NCBI GenBank assembly: GCA_003142615.1
Contig: PLMW01000052.1
Location: 30,880 to 94,879, forward strand
Direction: 5' to 3'
Origin: Opitutia bacterium
GTDB taxonomy: Bacteria; Verrucomicrobiota; Verrucomicrobiia; Opitutales; Opitutaceae
Length of the DNA: 64,000 nucleotides
This document shows, in pieces, positions 46,938 to 54,927 of this stretch. Made by a program: the position numbers and the translations under genes. How positions within the stretch are numbered: the first letter of the stretch is position 1; each line of letters begins with the position of its first letter. A model generated the notes under the pieces. That model was not told where the DNA came from. It saw only the letters and a list, made by a program, of their open reading frames with translations, and made no database searches.

Positions 46938-48349
46938 TCACCACCTTGGCTCGCCGAATTTCTCCGTTGGCATGGCGGTGCATGCTCCTCCTGCTGGGGG
47001 GGGCGTGGCTGCCGCTGCGCGCCGCCGATCTGCCCGACCTTTTCGCCGAGCGCGTCCGGTCGTGCGTCACGGTCGAGTTTCTGGTCGAAAACGAGCTCGA
47101 CCGCCAGCCCGTCACCGTGCTCGGCGTGTGCGCCGACGCCAACGGTACGATCATCCTGCCCGCCTCCGCCATCGGGGCGCGCGTGTCCGTCCGGCAGCTC
47201 AAGGACTTCAAGGTCTACCGGCCGAACTCCGCCACCGCCTATCACGCCGAGTATCTCGGCCAGGACGTCCTCACCGGCTGGCATTTCGTGCGCGCCGAGG
47301 AGAAGCTGCGCGCCGAGCTGGTGCCGCTGACGGCGTGGGTGCGCGCTGGCACGCCGGAGCCGCGCCTGGCCGACGAGGTGTGGGGCATCGGCCTGCGCGG
47401 CAAGGACGAGGACTTCCATCCCTATTTTCTCATGAGCCGGGTCGGCCTCATCCAGGCCATGCCGCAGTTGACGGCCATCGCCGCCTCCGAACTCGGCGGT
47501 CCGGGCCTGCCCGTCTTCAACCGTGACGGGGCGCTCGTCGGCCTCACCCTCAACTCGTTCGGGCAGAACTTCCTCATGTTTTCACACCGGGAGCGCGGCG
47601 TGCCCGTGGTGCTCGTCGACGTGGAGGAAAGCAGCGTGTTCCTGCTCGCCAGCGAGGTGCTGCCTTATCTCGGCCGCATTCCGCAGAATGTCCTGGGCCG
47701 GCCGCTCCCCTGGCTGGGCGCCTTCGGCCTCGAACCGGTGGCTCCCGAGGTCGCCCGGTTCCTCAAGCTCGACAACCAGTCGGCCCTCGTCGTGAGCGAG
47801 GTGCTCGAGGGCAGCCCGGCCGAAAAGGCCGGCCTCAAGGGGCGCGACATCATTGTGGCGCTGGATGGCAAACCGCTGCCGCGCCTCAAGCCCGACCCGG
47901 TCGTGGCCACCTATGTGGAGCGGGAAGTCGGCCGCCACCGGCCGGGCGACGAACTCCCGCTCACCGTGCTGCGCGACAACCAGCGGCTGGAACTCAAGGT
48001 CACGCTCGGGGACGAGCCGAAGATCATCCGCGAGGCCGAGCGCAAATACTTCGAGCGGCTGGGCTTCACCGTGCGCGAGTTTCTCTACGGCGATGGCATG
48101 GCCCGGCGCGTCAAGCTCGCCGAGCAGGCCGGGGTCATCGTCGACTTCGTGAAATCCAACAGTCCCGCCGCCATGGGCGGGCTGGAGTTCGACGACTGGA
48201 TCCGCGAGATCGACGGCAAGGAGGTCAAGACCTATGCCGAGGCGGTCGCGGCGCTGGCCGCGATCGAGTCCGACCAGGACCGCCCCGAGTTCGTGCTTCT
48301 CACCAGCCGTGGCAGCGAGACGGCCGTGCGCCGGGTGAAGTTGAAATGA
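46934..48349 (+). CDS. Inactive HtrA-like PDZ protein (pseudo-protease)
   Basis: 471 residues with a signal peptide (RCMLLLLGGAWLPLRAA), a trypsin-like fold and two PDZ domains (SPAEKAGLKGRDIIVALDGK; PAAMGGLEFDDWIREIDGKE). The protease core has lost its active site: where TNAHV is expected there is TIILPASAIGAR, and where GNSGGP is expected there is ASELGGPGLPVFNRDG, so His and Ser are both missing. It likely binds peptides or regulates the active protease just upstream, with which it overlaps by 4 bp. Confidence 0.82.
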   Translation: MITTLARRISPLAWRCMLLLLGGAWLPLRAADLPDLFAERVRSCVTVEFLVENELDRQPVTVLGVCADANGTIILPASAIGARVSVRQLKDFKVYRPNSATAYHAEYLGQDVLTGWHFVRAEEKLRAELVPLTAWVRAGTPEPRLADEVWGIGLRGKDEDFHPYFLMSRVGLIQAMPQLTAIAASELGGPGLPVFNRDGALVGLTLNSFGQNFLMFSHRERGVPVVLVDVEESSVFLLASEVLPYLGRIPQNVLGRPLPWLGAFGLEPVAPEVARFLKLDNQSALVVSEVLEGSPAEKAGLKGRDIIVALDGKPLPRLKPDPVVATYVEREVGRHRPGDELPLTVLRDNQRLELKVTLGDEPKIIREAERKYFERLGFTVREFLYGDGMARRVKLAEQAGVIVDFVKSNSPAAMGGLEFDDWIREIDGKEVKTYAEAVAALAAIESDQDRPEFVLLTSRGSETAVRRVKLK

Positions 48350-48425
48350 ACCGGGGGCTTTCCAACGGGCATCGTGGAGGAGAATTCTCGCCTCGCCCCA
48401 AATGACGGATTAGCACTCAGTCTTT

Positions 48426-49019
48426 ATGTTTACCGGGATCGTTGAAGAAGCAGGGCAGGTCGTGTCCTTCCAGCTCGGGACGGAGGCGTGGAAACTCGTC
48501 ATCGCGGCGGACCAGGTTTGCGCCGGAACCGCCGTCGGTGACAGCATCGCCGTCAACGGCTGCTGCCTCACGGTCGTGCAGGCGGCCGGCCGGCACCTCC
48601 AGTTCGACGTGCTGGAGGAAACGCGCCGCCTCACCAATTTCTCCGCGTTGCGGCCGGGCGGCCTCGTCAACCTTGAGCGCAGCCTGCGCTTCGACGGCAA
48701 GGTGGGCGGCCACTTTGTCACCGGGCACATCGACGGGCTCGGCGCCATCGAAGTGCTGGAGCCGCGTGGCAAGGACTATTACCTCAAGGTGCGCGCCCCC
48801 GCCGGCTCCGGCCGGCATCTCGTGCACAAGGGCAGCATCGCCATCGACGGCATCTCGCTTACCGTGGCCGAGGTGGCGGGCGACGCCCTGGCCGTCTGGT
48901 TGATCCCGCACACCATCGAGGTGACCAATCTGCGGGAGAAGCGCGCCGGCGACCTCGTGAATTTGGAATTCGACATGCTGGGCAAGTACGTCGAAAAGCT
49001 GCTCGCTTTGCGGACGTAG
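48426..49019 (+). CDS. ribE: Riboflavin synthase, alpha subunit
   Basis: 197 residues; two lumazine-binding domains (about 1-95 and 96-190), each with the family pattern: MFTGIVEEAGQVVSF, GDSIAVNGCCLTVV, GHFVTGHIDGLGAIEV and GSIAIDGISLTVAEV. Dismutates two 6,7-dimethyl-8-ribityllumazine to riboflavin plus pyrimidine product. No FMN riboswitch was seen in the 76 bp before it. It is separated from the htrA-like pair by that gap and from the uracil-DNA glycosylase by a repeat-bearing 178-bp gap. Confidence 0.95.
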   Translation: MFTGIVEEAGQVVSFQLGTEAWKLVIAADQVCAGTAVGDSIAVNGCCLTVVQAAGRHLQFDVLEETRRLTNFSALRPGGLVNLERSLRFDGKVGGHFVTGHIDGLGAIEVLEPRGKDYYLKVRAPAGSGRHLVHKGSIAIDGISLTVAEVAGDALAVWLIPHTIEVTNLREKRAGDLVNLEFDMLGKYVEKLLALRT

Positions 49020-49031
49020 CGGCCTTTTTTA

Positions 49032-49180
49032 ACCACGGATTACACTGATTAACACGGATGCCTTGTCGGAAGCGTGCTGGCACGCGATCATGGGCTGGTT
49101 GCCATGGGTTGCGGATCCTCCACCTCGGACAGCATGCCAGATACAAGAATCCACCCGTGCCCATCCATGTAATTCGCGGT
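49032..49180. repeat. MITE-like element with imperfect terminal inverted repeats
   Basis: The left end ACCACGGATTACACTGATTA (start 49032, extending to about 49059) is complementary, with about 7 mismatches in 26, to the right end (about 49154-49180, ending ATGTAATTCGCGGT). It occupies the whole gap before the uracil-DNA glycosylase gene. Versions of ACCACGGATTACAC-type sequence recur between genes of many bacteria. Confidence 0.45.
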
Positions 49181-49197
49181 CCATTCTCCATCATCCC

Positions 49198-50145
49198 ATG
49201 CGTGCCGTTCTCCTTGCCCTCACCGACGAACTCAAGCGGCTCAAAGCCGCGGGCGTGAAAACGGTGTCCGTGTCGGACGAGAGCATGGCGACGCTCCGGC
49301 GGCTGGTGGCCGCGCGGAATACCGGAAACCGGATTTCGGAAACCGGAGAGCGGAAACCGGAGGCCGGAAAGAATGAGAAACTCGTCAGTGGGCCGGTGTT
49401 GGCGGAATCCCCGCCAGTGTACTCGACTCTCCGCCAACCGGTATCCGGGAGCGCAAATCTGCCGCCGCCTCCCGAGGTGGTCTTGCCCCCGGGCGACAAG
49501 TCCGTCCGCTGGCAGGCGCTGCGGGAGCTGGTGCTGAACCATCCGGTCTGCCGCGCGCATGTGCGTCCCGGCAAACAGGTCGTGTTTGGCGTGGGCAGCC
49601 TCGACGCGAAGGTCATGTTTGTGGGCGAGGCGCCCGGCGCCGAGGAGGAGCAGCAGGGCGAACCGTTTGTCGGCCCCGCCGGCCAGCTGCTCACCCGGAT
49701 GATCAAGGCGATGGGGCTCGAGCGCGGCGAGGTCTACATCGGCAACATCATGAACTGGCGGCCCGAGCTGCCGCCCCGGGCGGATGGCACGCAGGCCGGC
49801 AACCGCGAACCCACGCCTGAGGAGATGGCGTTCTGCCTCCCGTTCATCACCGCCCAGATCGAGGTGGTCGCTCCGGCGCTCCTCGTGGCGCTCGGCGCCA
49901 CGGCGGCCCGCGGCCTGCTCGGTGCCCACAGTTTCAAGACGCTGGGCGAGGTGCGCGGCCGCTGGCACGACTACCGGGGCAGGCCGCTGCGGGTGACCTA
50001 TCATCCGAGCTATCTTCTGCGGAAGGAAATGGACGGCAGGGTGGCGGCGAATCGCGCGAAGCGCACGGCGTGGGAGGACTTTCTGGCCGTGATGGAACGC
50101 GCCGGCCTGTCCATCTCGGAAAAGCAGCGCAATTATTTTCTCTGA
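49198..50145 (+). CDS. Uracil-DNA glycosylase, family 4-like
   Basis: 315 residues; removes uracil from DNA in base-excision repair. Motif A is [20 protein letters not shown] followed by [11 protein letters not shown]; motif B is [15 protein letters not shown]; other marks are [15 protein letters not shown] and [17 protein letters not shown]. Family 4 enzymes bind a [4Fe-4S] cluster through four Cys; here only two Cys exist in the whole protein (HPVC and MAFCLPF), and the usual K-C-R-P Cys is Trp (NWRP). The N-terminal 40 residues are helical, followed by a low-complexity linker encoded by 14-bp tandem repeats. The stop overlaps the opgG start (TGATG). The ATG at 49198 avoids the repeat element. 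Confidence 0.85.
   Translation: MRAVLLALTDELKRLKAAGVKTVSVSDESMATLRRLVAARNTGNRISETGERKPEAGKNEKLVSGPVLAESPPVYSTLRQPVSGSANLPPPPEVVLPPGDKSVRWQALRELVLNHPVCRAHVRPGKQVVFGVGSLDAKVMFVGEAPGAEEEQQGEPFVGPAGQLLTRMIKAMGLERGEVYIGNIMNWRPELPPRADGTQAGNREPTPEEMAFCLPFITAQIEVVAPALLVALGATAARGLLGAHSFKTLGEVRGRWHDYRGRPLRVTYHPSYLLRKEMDGRVAANRAKRTAWEDFLAVMERAGLSISEKQRNYFL
49326..49367 (+). repeat. Three 14-bp tandem repeats in glycosylase linker
   Basis: AAACCGGATTTCGG, AAACCGGAGAGCGG and AAACCGGAGGCCGG follow each other without gap. Three units total 42 bp, so the frame is kept; they encode a Glu/Lys/Gly-rich linker. Confidence 0.75.
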
Positions 50146-51656
50146 TGAAGCTCCTCCCTTGCTGTTTGGTTTTGACCGCCGTCCTGTCCAGCCTCCCGGG
50201 CAGCCGGGCGCAGGGCGAACCCTTCGATTTCGAAACCCTGCGCTTCCACGCCAAGCTTCTCGCCGCGCAGCCGTATCATCCCCGCGAAAGTCAGGTGCCG
50301 AAATTCCTGCTCGACCTCAGCTACGACGAGCACCGGCGGATCCGCTTCGACCCGGACCACACCTGGTGGCGTCGGGAACGGCTGCCGTTCCAGCTGCAGT
50401 TCTTCCATCCCGGCTTCATCTTCAACCACACGGTGCAGCTGCACGAACTCGACGGCCGCAAGCCGCGCGACATCGAGTTCGACCGTGACCTGTTCATCTA
50501 TGATCGCGTCGATCTACCCGGAGGCATCCCGGATACGATGGGCTTCGCGGGCTTCCGCATCCTCTACGACCTGAACAAACCCGGCGACGAACTTGGCGCG
50601 TTCCTCGGAGCCAGCTACTTCCGCCTGCTCTGCAGCAAGGCCTTCTACGGACTCTCCGCCCGCGGCCTCGCGATCAACACGGGCGAACCCGAGGGCGAGG
50701 AGTTTCCCGTCTTCGAGGAGCTCTGGGTGCAGAAGCCCGCCCCGGACGCCCGGGAACTCGTCGTGTACGCGCTGCTGGACAGCCCGAGCGTGACAGGGGC
50801 CTACCGGCTTGAGATCACCCCCGGCGCCGCCACCGTCGTGCGCGTGCGGGCCGCCGTTTACCGGCGCAACGACGTAAAGGCGATGGGCCTCGCCCCTCTC
50901 ACCAGCATGTTCTGGCACGGTGAAAACTCGCGCACCACCCATGGCGATTTCCGCCCCGAGGTGCACGACTCCGACGGCCTCCTGCTGCAGCGCGGCGGCG
51001 GCGAATGGCTTTGGCGGCCGCTCAGCAATCCCGACAAGCTGCGCCTCACCTCGTTTGCCGACGAGAATCCCCGGGGCTTCGGCTTGCTCCAGCGCGACCG
51101 CGACTTCGAGCACTACCAGGATCTCGAGGCACACTACCACCTGCGGCCGAGCGTCTGGGTGGAGCCGGTGGGGGCATGGGGCTTGGGCGCGGTGCGGCTG
51201 GTGGAACTTTCCACGCCCGACGAGACCAGCGACAACATCGTCGCCTGCTGGGTGCCGGCCAGCCTGCCGCCGCCGGACGAACCCCTCGAATTTGAATACA
51301 AGCTGCATTGGTACCTCGACGGCGCGAAGCGGCCGCCCGCCGGCTATGTCGCGGCCACGCGGCTCTCCAATGTGCAGAAACACCCGGAGCTCACGCGTTT
51401 TCTCGTCGACTTTGACGGTCCTTATCTGAACGCGCAGCCAGCCGATCCCGCCATCGAGCCGGTGATCACCGTGGGGGAGGGCGCCGCCCTTGCACCGGAC
51501 ACCGTGACCATCCAGAAGAATCCCAACAACGGCACGTGGCGCGTGACCTTTGCGCTGCAGCCCGACGGTTCCGGGCGGACGATTGAACTGCGTTGCTTCC
51601 TCCGGAAGACGCCTCATGTTCTCACCGAGACATGGAGCTATCTCTGGAGTCCATAA
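50145..51656 (+). CDS. opgG: Glucan biosynthesis protein G (OpgG/MdoG)
   Basis: 503 residues; periplasmic protein needed for osmoregulated periplasmic glucan backbone branching. Signal peptide (LLPCCLVLTAVLSSLPGSRAQ), then FDFETLRFHAKLLAAQPYHP, YDEHRRIRFDPDHTWWR, and characteristic FGLLQRDRDFEHYQDLEAHY plus PSVWVEPVGAWGLGAVRLVE (the family's conserved C-terminal half). Length is normal. It is coupled to the upstream glycosylase and overlaps the next gene by 25 bp, so it begins an opg operon. Confidence 0.93.
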   Translation: MKLLPCCLVLTAVLSSLPGSRAQGEPFDFETLRFHAKLLAAQPYHPRESQVPKFLLDLSYDEHRRIRFDPDHTWWRRERLPFQLQFFHPGFIFNHTVQLHELDGRKPRDIEFDRDLFIYDRVDLPGGIPDTMGFAGFRILYDLNKPGDELGAFLGASYFRLLCSKAFYGLSARGLAINTGEPEGEEFPVFEELWVQKPAPDARELVVYALLDSPSVTGAYRLEITPGAATVVRVRAAVYRRNDVKAMGLAPLTSMFWHGENSRTTHGDFRPEVHDSDGLLLQRGGGEWLWRPLSNPDKLRLTSFADENPRGFGLLQRDRDFEHYQDLEAHYHLRPSVWVEPVGAWGLGAVRLVELSTPDETSDNIVACWVPASLPPPDEPLEFEYKLHWYLDGAKRPPAGYVAATRLSNVQKHPELTRFLVDFDGPYLNAQPADPAIEPVITVGEGAALAPDTVTIQKNPNNGTWRVTFALQPDGSGRTIELRCFLRKTPHVLTETWSYLWSP

Positions 51657-52231
51657 GCGGAGCCCTGTCCACATTTCAGCCGAAGACCGGCACGCTGGAG
51701 GCATGGAATGACGCCTACGTGCGCGTGGAGGACTACCTGCGGGCGCACCGCATTCACAACCGCCTGCACCTGAGCCGGCTCATCATTCGTATTTTGGAGC
51801 GTGCGGCGCGGCGTCATGAGGAGAATCCCGCCCTCGATCCCACCACGCTCGCCGCCGAGGAGGCCGAGCGCATGATGGACGCGTGGTTCGGCGAGGTCCT
51901 GGGCGGGAAGGATCTGCCGCACGATCGCATCGCCGTCACCGGCCGCGTGGCGCTGCTGCTCACCGACGGGGCGGAGAAAAACCCTTATGCGTTTCTCGAC
52001 GAGGAGCGCATTCCGCCGGAGTTCGCGCGCGCCCTGCAGCAAAGCTCCATCGAGGCCGGCCCCGATCTCGCCGTATCGAGCATGGTGCCGCGGCCCATCG
52101 ACCTCGGCCCCATCACCGAGGTGGCGGGCGAAACCATCGAGCGCTTTGAAAAGTGGCCCGTGTTGCGCACGCTCGTGCTCTGGGCCCTCTTCGTCGCCGC
52201 CCTGGCCGGCATCTTCTATGCCACGCGGTGA
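51632..52231 (+). CDS. Unknown membrane protein between opgG and opgH
   Basis: 199 residues. It starts at ATG 51632, overlapping the opgG 3' end, and has a soluble, helical body (LRAHRIHNRLHLSRLIIRIL; TTLAAEEAERMMDAWFGEVL) and one C-terminal membrane segment (TLVLWALFVAALAGIFYA). No family recognised. Because opgG and opgH are usually adjacent, its insertion between them with overlaps suggests a dedicated partner in glucan synthesis, perhaps linking OpgG to the membrane. No catalytic motif is visible. Confidence 0.7.
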   Translation: MELSLESISGALSTFQPKTGTLEAWNDAYVRVEDYLRAHRIHNRLHLSRLIIRILERAARRHEENPALDPTTLAAEEAERMMDAWFGEVLGGKDLPHDRIAVTGRVALLLTDGAEKNPYAFLDEERIPPEFARALQQSSIEAGPDLAVSSMVPRPIDLGPITEVAGETIERFEKWPVLRTLVLWALFVAALAGIFYATR

Positions 52232-52249
52232 CACCACCGCCCCGGCCGC

Positions 52250-54400
52250 ATGAAGACCTTCTCCACCGACCGGCTCAATCCGCAGCGCATCGCGCGCCGG
52301 CGGATCACGTTTTTCTCGAGCATCTTCGTGCTCACGAGCCTGGCCACCTGGTTCATGGCCGATCTGCTCTGGCGCGGCGGGCTGGACGGCATCGAGATCG
52401 CCCTGCTGATCCTCTTTGTGATTCTCTTTGCCCATATCGCCACCGGGTTCTGCATGGCGATGATCGGCTTCTTCGTCGTCAACCGCGGGGGCGATTCGTG
52501 CCGCATCGTCAACACCGTCGACTGGGCCGCGGTGAAGGACCCGCCGCTGGCCGGCACCGCGGTCATCGTGCCCATCGCCAACGAGGACGTCAGCCGGGTC
52601 TTCGAGGGATTGCGCGTCATCTACCGTTCCGTGCAGGAGGCGCGCCAGCTCGAATATTTCGACTTCTTCATCCTCAGCGACTCCAACCAGCCCAACCAGT
52701 GGATCCAGGAGGAGGTCGCCTGGGTCGAGCTGTGCAAGCAGGTCGGCGGTCTCGGACGGATCTTCTATCGCAAGCGCCGCCAGGCCATCAACCGCAAGAG
52801 CGGCAACGTCGCCGACTTTCTCCGCCGCTGGGGCCGGAACTACCGCTACATGGCCGTGCTCGACGCCGACAGCCTCATGACCGGCCAGGCGCTCGTGCGG
52901 CTGGTCGCGATGATGGAGAAGAATCCCGCGGTGGGCATCATCCAGACCGCGCCGCGCATCGTGAACGGCGTGACGCTTTATGCGCGCCTGCAGCAGTTCG
53001 CCAACCGCCTCTACAGTCCGCTGTTTCTCGCCGGTCTTAACTACTGGCAGCAGCACGACGGCAATTACTGGGGCCACAACGCCATCATCCGCGTGCAGCC
53101 GTTCATGGAGCATTGCTGCCTGCCCGACCTGCCCGGCCGCGAACCCTTCGGCGGCCGCATCCTCAGCCACGATTTCGTCGAGGCCGCCCTCATGCGCAAA
53201 GCCGGCTGGCAGGTGTGGATCGCGCCCGACTTTGAGGGCAGTTACGAGGAGGGTCCGCCCACGCTCATCGACAGCGCCAAACGCGACCGCCGCTGGTGCC
53301 AGGGCAACATGCAGCACAACTGGCTGCTTTTCGCGCGCGGCTTCCGCCCGATCAACCGCGTGCACCTTTTCCTGGGCATCATGGGTTATGTGGCTTCGCC
53401 CTTGTGGCTGCTGTTCCTTCTGCTGAGCAGCATCAATGTCTTCGGCGTGGTCACGAGCGGCGGCTTCACGGCGCTGCCCGAATCCTACACCTCCGTCTTC
53501 GGCTACACCGTCGAGGTGCCCGAGGCGCTCACGCTGTTTGCCTTCACCATGCTGCTGCTTTTCCTGCCGAAGGCGCTCAGCGTGATCGTCACGCTGCGCA
53601 ATCGCGAGCTCACGGCGGCCTTCGGCGGGCCGCCGCGGCTCGCGGCGAGTACGCTGCTGGAAGCGGCGGCCTCGGTGCTGATCGCGCCGGTCAACATGCT
53701 CTTCAACAGCAAATTCGTACTCTTCACGCTGCTCGGCCAGGGCGTGTCCTGGATCACCCAGCGGCGCGGACCCGGCGAGGACGACACCGACTGGCGCGAG
53801 GCCATCCTGACGCATGCCTGGCACACGGCGATCGGCCTGGTGTGGGGCGTCTCGGCGTTCATTCTCGTGCCGCAGTTCTTCTGGTGGCTGAGCCCGGTGC
53901 TGGCCGGACTGGTGTTTTCCATTCCGCTCTCGATCTTCCTCAGCAAGGCGGGCTTCGGCCGCGGCGCGGAGCGGCTGGGCCTTTTTCTCACACCGGAGGA
54001 GTCGCGCCCGTCCTACGAGCTCGAGCGCCTGCGGCAGAACCTCGCCGAATGCTACCAGCACCTCCGGCCCATCGAGCCGTTGCGCGACGACTACGGGCTG
54101 CTCCAGGCCGTGCTCGATCCCTACGTCAACGCCGTGCACGTGTCGCTGCTGCGCCAGCGGCGGCCGAGCGAGAATTCGCGCGAGTATTTCCTGCATCTGC
54201 GGCAACGGCTGCTCACCGAGGGTCCGGCGGGACTGACCGGGAGGGAAAAGATGGCGCTGCTGCTCGACGCGGACTCCCTGATCTGGCTGCACCGCGAGCT
54301 GTGGCGCCTGCCGGCCGGCGCGCTGGCCGACTGGTGGCGCCTGGCCATGCGCCAGTACAACGTGCTCACCGCCACCCCTGTCACCGCGCTCTACCGCTAG
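52250..54400 (+). CDS. opgH: Glucan glucosyltransferase OpgH (MdoH)
   Basis: 716-residue inner-membrane family-2 glucosyltransferase that polymerises UDP-glucose into the periplasmic glucan backbone and exports it. N-terminal helices about 20-80; the GT2 domain about 100-370 has VIVPIANEDVSRVFEGLRVI, FILSDSNQPNQW, the substrate Asp in MAVLDADSLMTGQALVRLVA, SHDFVEAALMRKAGW and QxxRW as RRWCQGNMQHNWLLF. Six or so helices follow. Family identity is strong. Confidence 0.93.
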   Translation: MKTFSTDRLNPQRIARRRITFFSSIFVLTSLATWFMADLLWRGGLDGIEIALLILFVILFAHIATGFCMAMIGFFVVNRGGDSCRIVNTVDWAAVKDPPLAGTAVIVPIANEDVSRVFEGLRVIYRSVQEARQLEYFDFFILSDSNQPNQWIQEEVAWVELCKQVGGLGRIFYRKRRQAINRKSGNVADFLRRWGRNYRYMAVLDADSLMTGQALVRLVAMMEKNPAVGIIQTAPRIVNGVTLYARLQQFANRLYSPLFLAGLNYWQQHDGNYWGHNAIIRVQPFMEHCCLPDLPGREPFGGRILSHDFVEAALMRKAGWQVWIAPDFEGSYEEGPPTLIDSAKRDRRWCQGNMQHNWLLFARGFRPINRVHLFLGIMGYVASPLWLLFLLLSSINVFGVVTSGGFTALPESYTSVFGYTVEVPEALTLFAFTMLLLFLPKALSVIVTLRNRELTAAFGGPPRLAASTLLEAAASVLIAPVNMLFNSKFVLFTLLGQGVSWITQRRGPGEDDTDWREAILTHAWHTAIGLVWGVSAFILVPQFFWWLSPVLAGLVFSIPLSIFLSKAGFGRGAERLGLFLTPEESRPSYELERLRQNLAECYQHLRPIEPLRDDYGLLQAVLDPYVNAVHVSLLRQRRPSENSREYFLHLRQRLLTEGPAGLTGREKMALLLDADSLIWLHRELWRLPAGALADWWRLAMRQYNVLTATPVTALYR

Positions 54401-54452
54401 CGTTCCTCTCGCCCATGCTCGCGCGGCAGTTCCTCGCTTTGATCAAACTACA

Positions 54453-54473
54453 ATGTCAACTATTAGTTGACAT
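54453..54473. promoter_or_regulatory. Perfect AT-rich palindrome, likely operator
   Basis: ATGTCAACTA, one central T, then TAGTTGACAT: two exact 10-bp arms in a high-GC genome. It lies in the 152-bp gap between the convergent opgH and YciI-family genes, where an operator for either gene would be unexpected. It has the form of a dimeric winged-helix site (ArsR/MarR/PadR type, inference). Confidence 0.6.
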
Positions 54474-54552
54474 CTCCCCCGGCGAGGCGGCTGCAAGATA
54501 ACCGCGAACGATCCGCGCATGGACGATCCGGGCCGGGGCGACGGATGGTCCC

Positions 54553-54903
54553 TTACCGCCGTCGCACGGCGACCCGGTACGGATGTAATTCGGCGGTCAT
54601 GATCTTTTCGGCGAGGGCAGGATCGGATGCCATGAATGTCCGGGCGGCGGCTTCGTTGGCGGCTTCGAAGATCGCAAGGCCGAAGGTGCGGTCGAGCGGT
54701 TCGGCGGTGCGGCCGGCAAGGATGACCTGCCCGCGCTCGGCGGCCGCCTGGAGATAGGCGAAGTGGCGGCCGATGGCGGCGTGGTCGGCGTCGGTCCAGG
54801 CCTGCTCCTCGTGCAGCCGTGGCACCAGCTGCAGGACGTAGAGAAACTGGCCGGGCGTGCCCGCGAGGGTGGGGTCCGTTGGTCTGGCTTCGTTGGCGCT
54901 CAT
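54553..54903 (-). CDS. YciI-family protein
   Basis: 116 residues of the YciI/YCII ferredoxin-like dimer family: FLYVLQLVPRLHEEQAWTDA, HFAYLQAAAERGQVILAGRT, RTFGLAIFEAANEAAARTFM and DPALAEKIMTAELHPYRVAV. Family members bind small metabolites; some are hydrolases or dehydrochlorinase-like. It lies 24 bp upstream of the ADOP permease stop on the same strand's downstream side and is convergent with opgH. Reaction unknown. Confidence 0.85.
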   Translation of the reverse strand: MSANEARPTDPTLAGTPGQFLYVLQLVPRLHEEQAWTDADHAAIGRHFAYLQAAAERGQVILAGRTAEPLDRTFGLAIFEAANEAAARTFMASDPALAEKIMTAELHPYRVAVRRR

Positions 54904-54927
54904 GATCGGAAGAGGAGGAGAATAAAC

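Noticed and set aside
48350-48425. Possible FMN riboswitch before ribE
   Set aside because: Only 76 bp are available and none of the conserved RFN-element blocks is present.
51638-54292. 884-codon minus-strand open frame over opgH
   Set aside because: It is a high-GC antisense shadow of opgH and the preceding gene, with His/Arg/Glu-rich unordered sequence and no family similarity.
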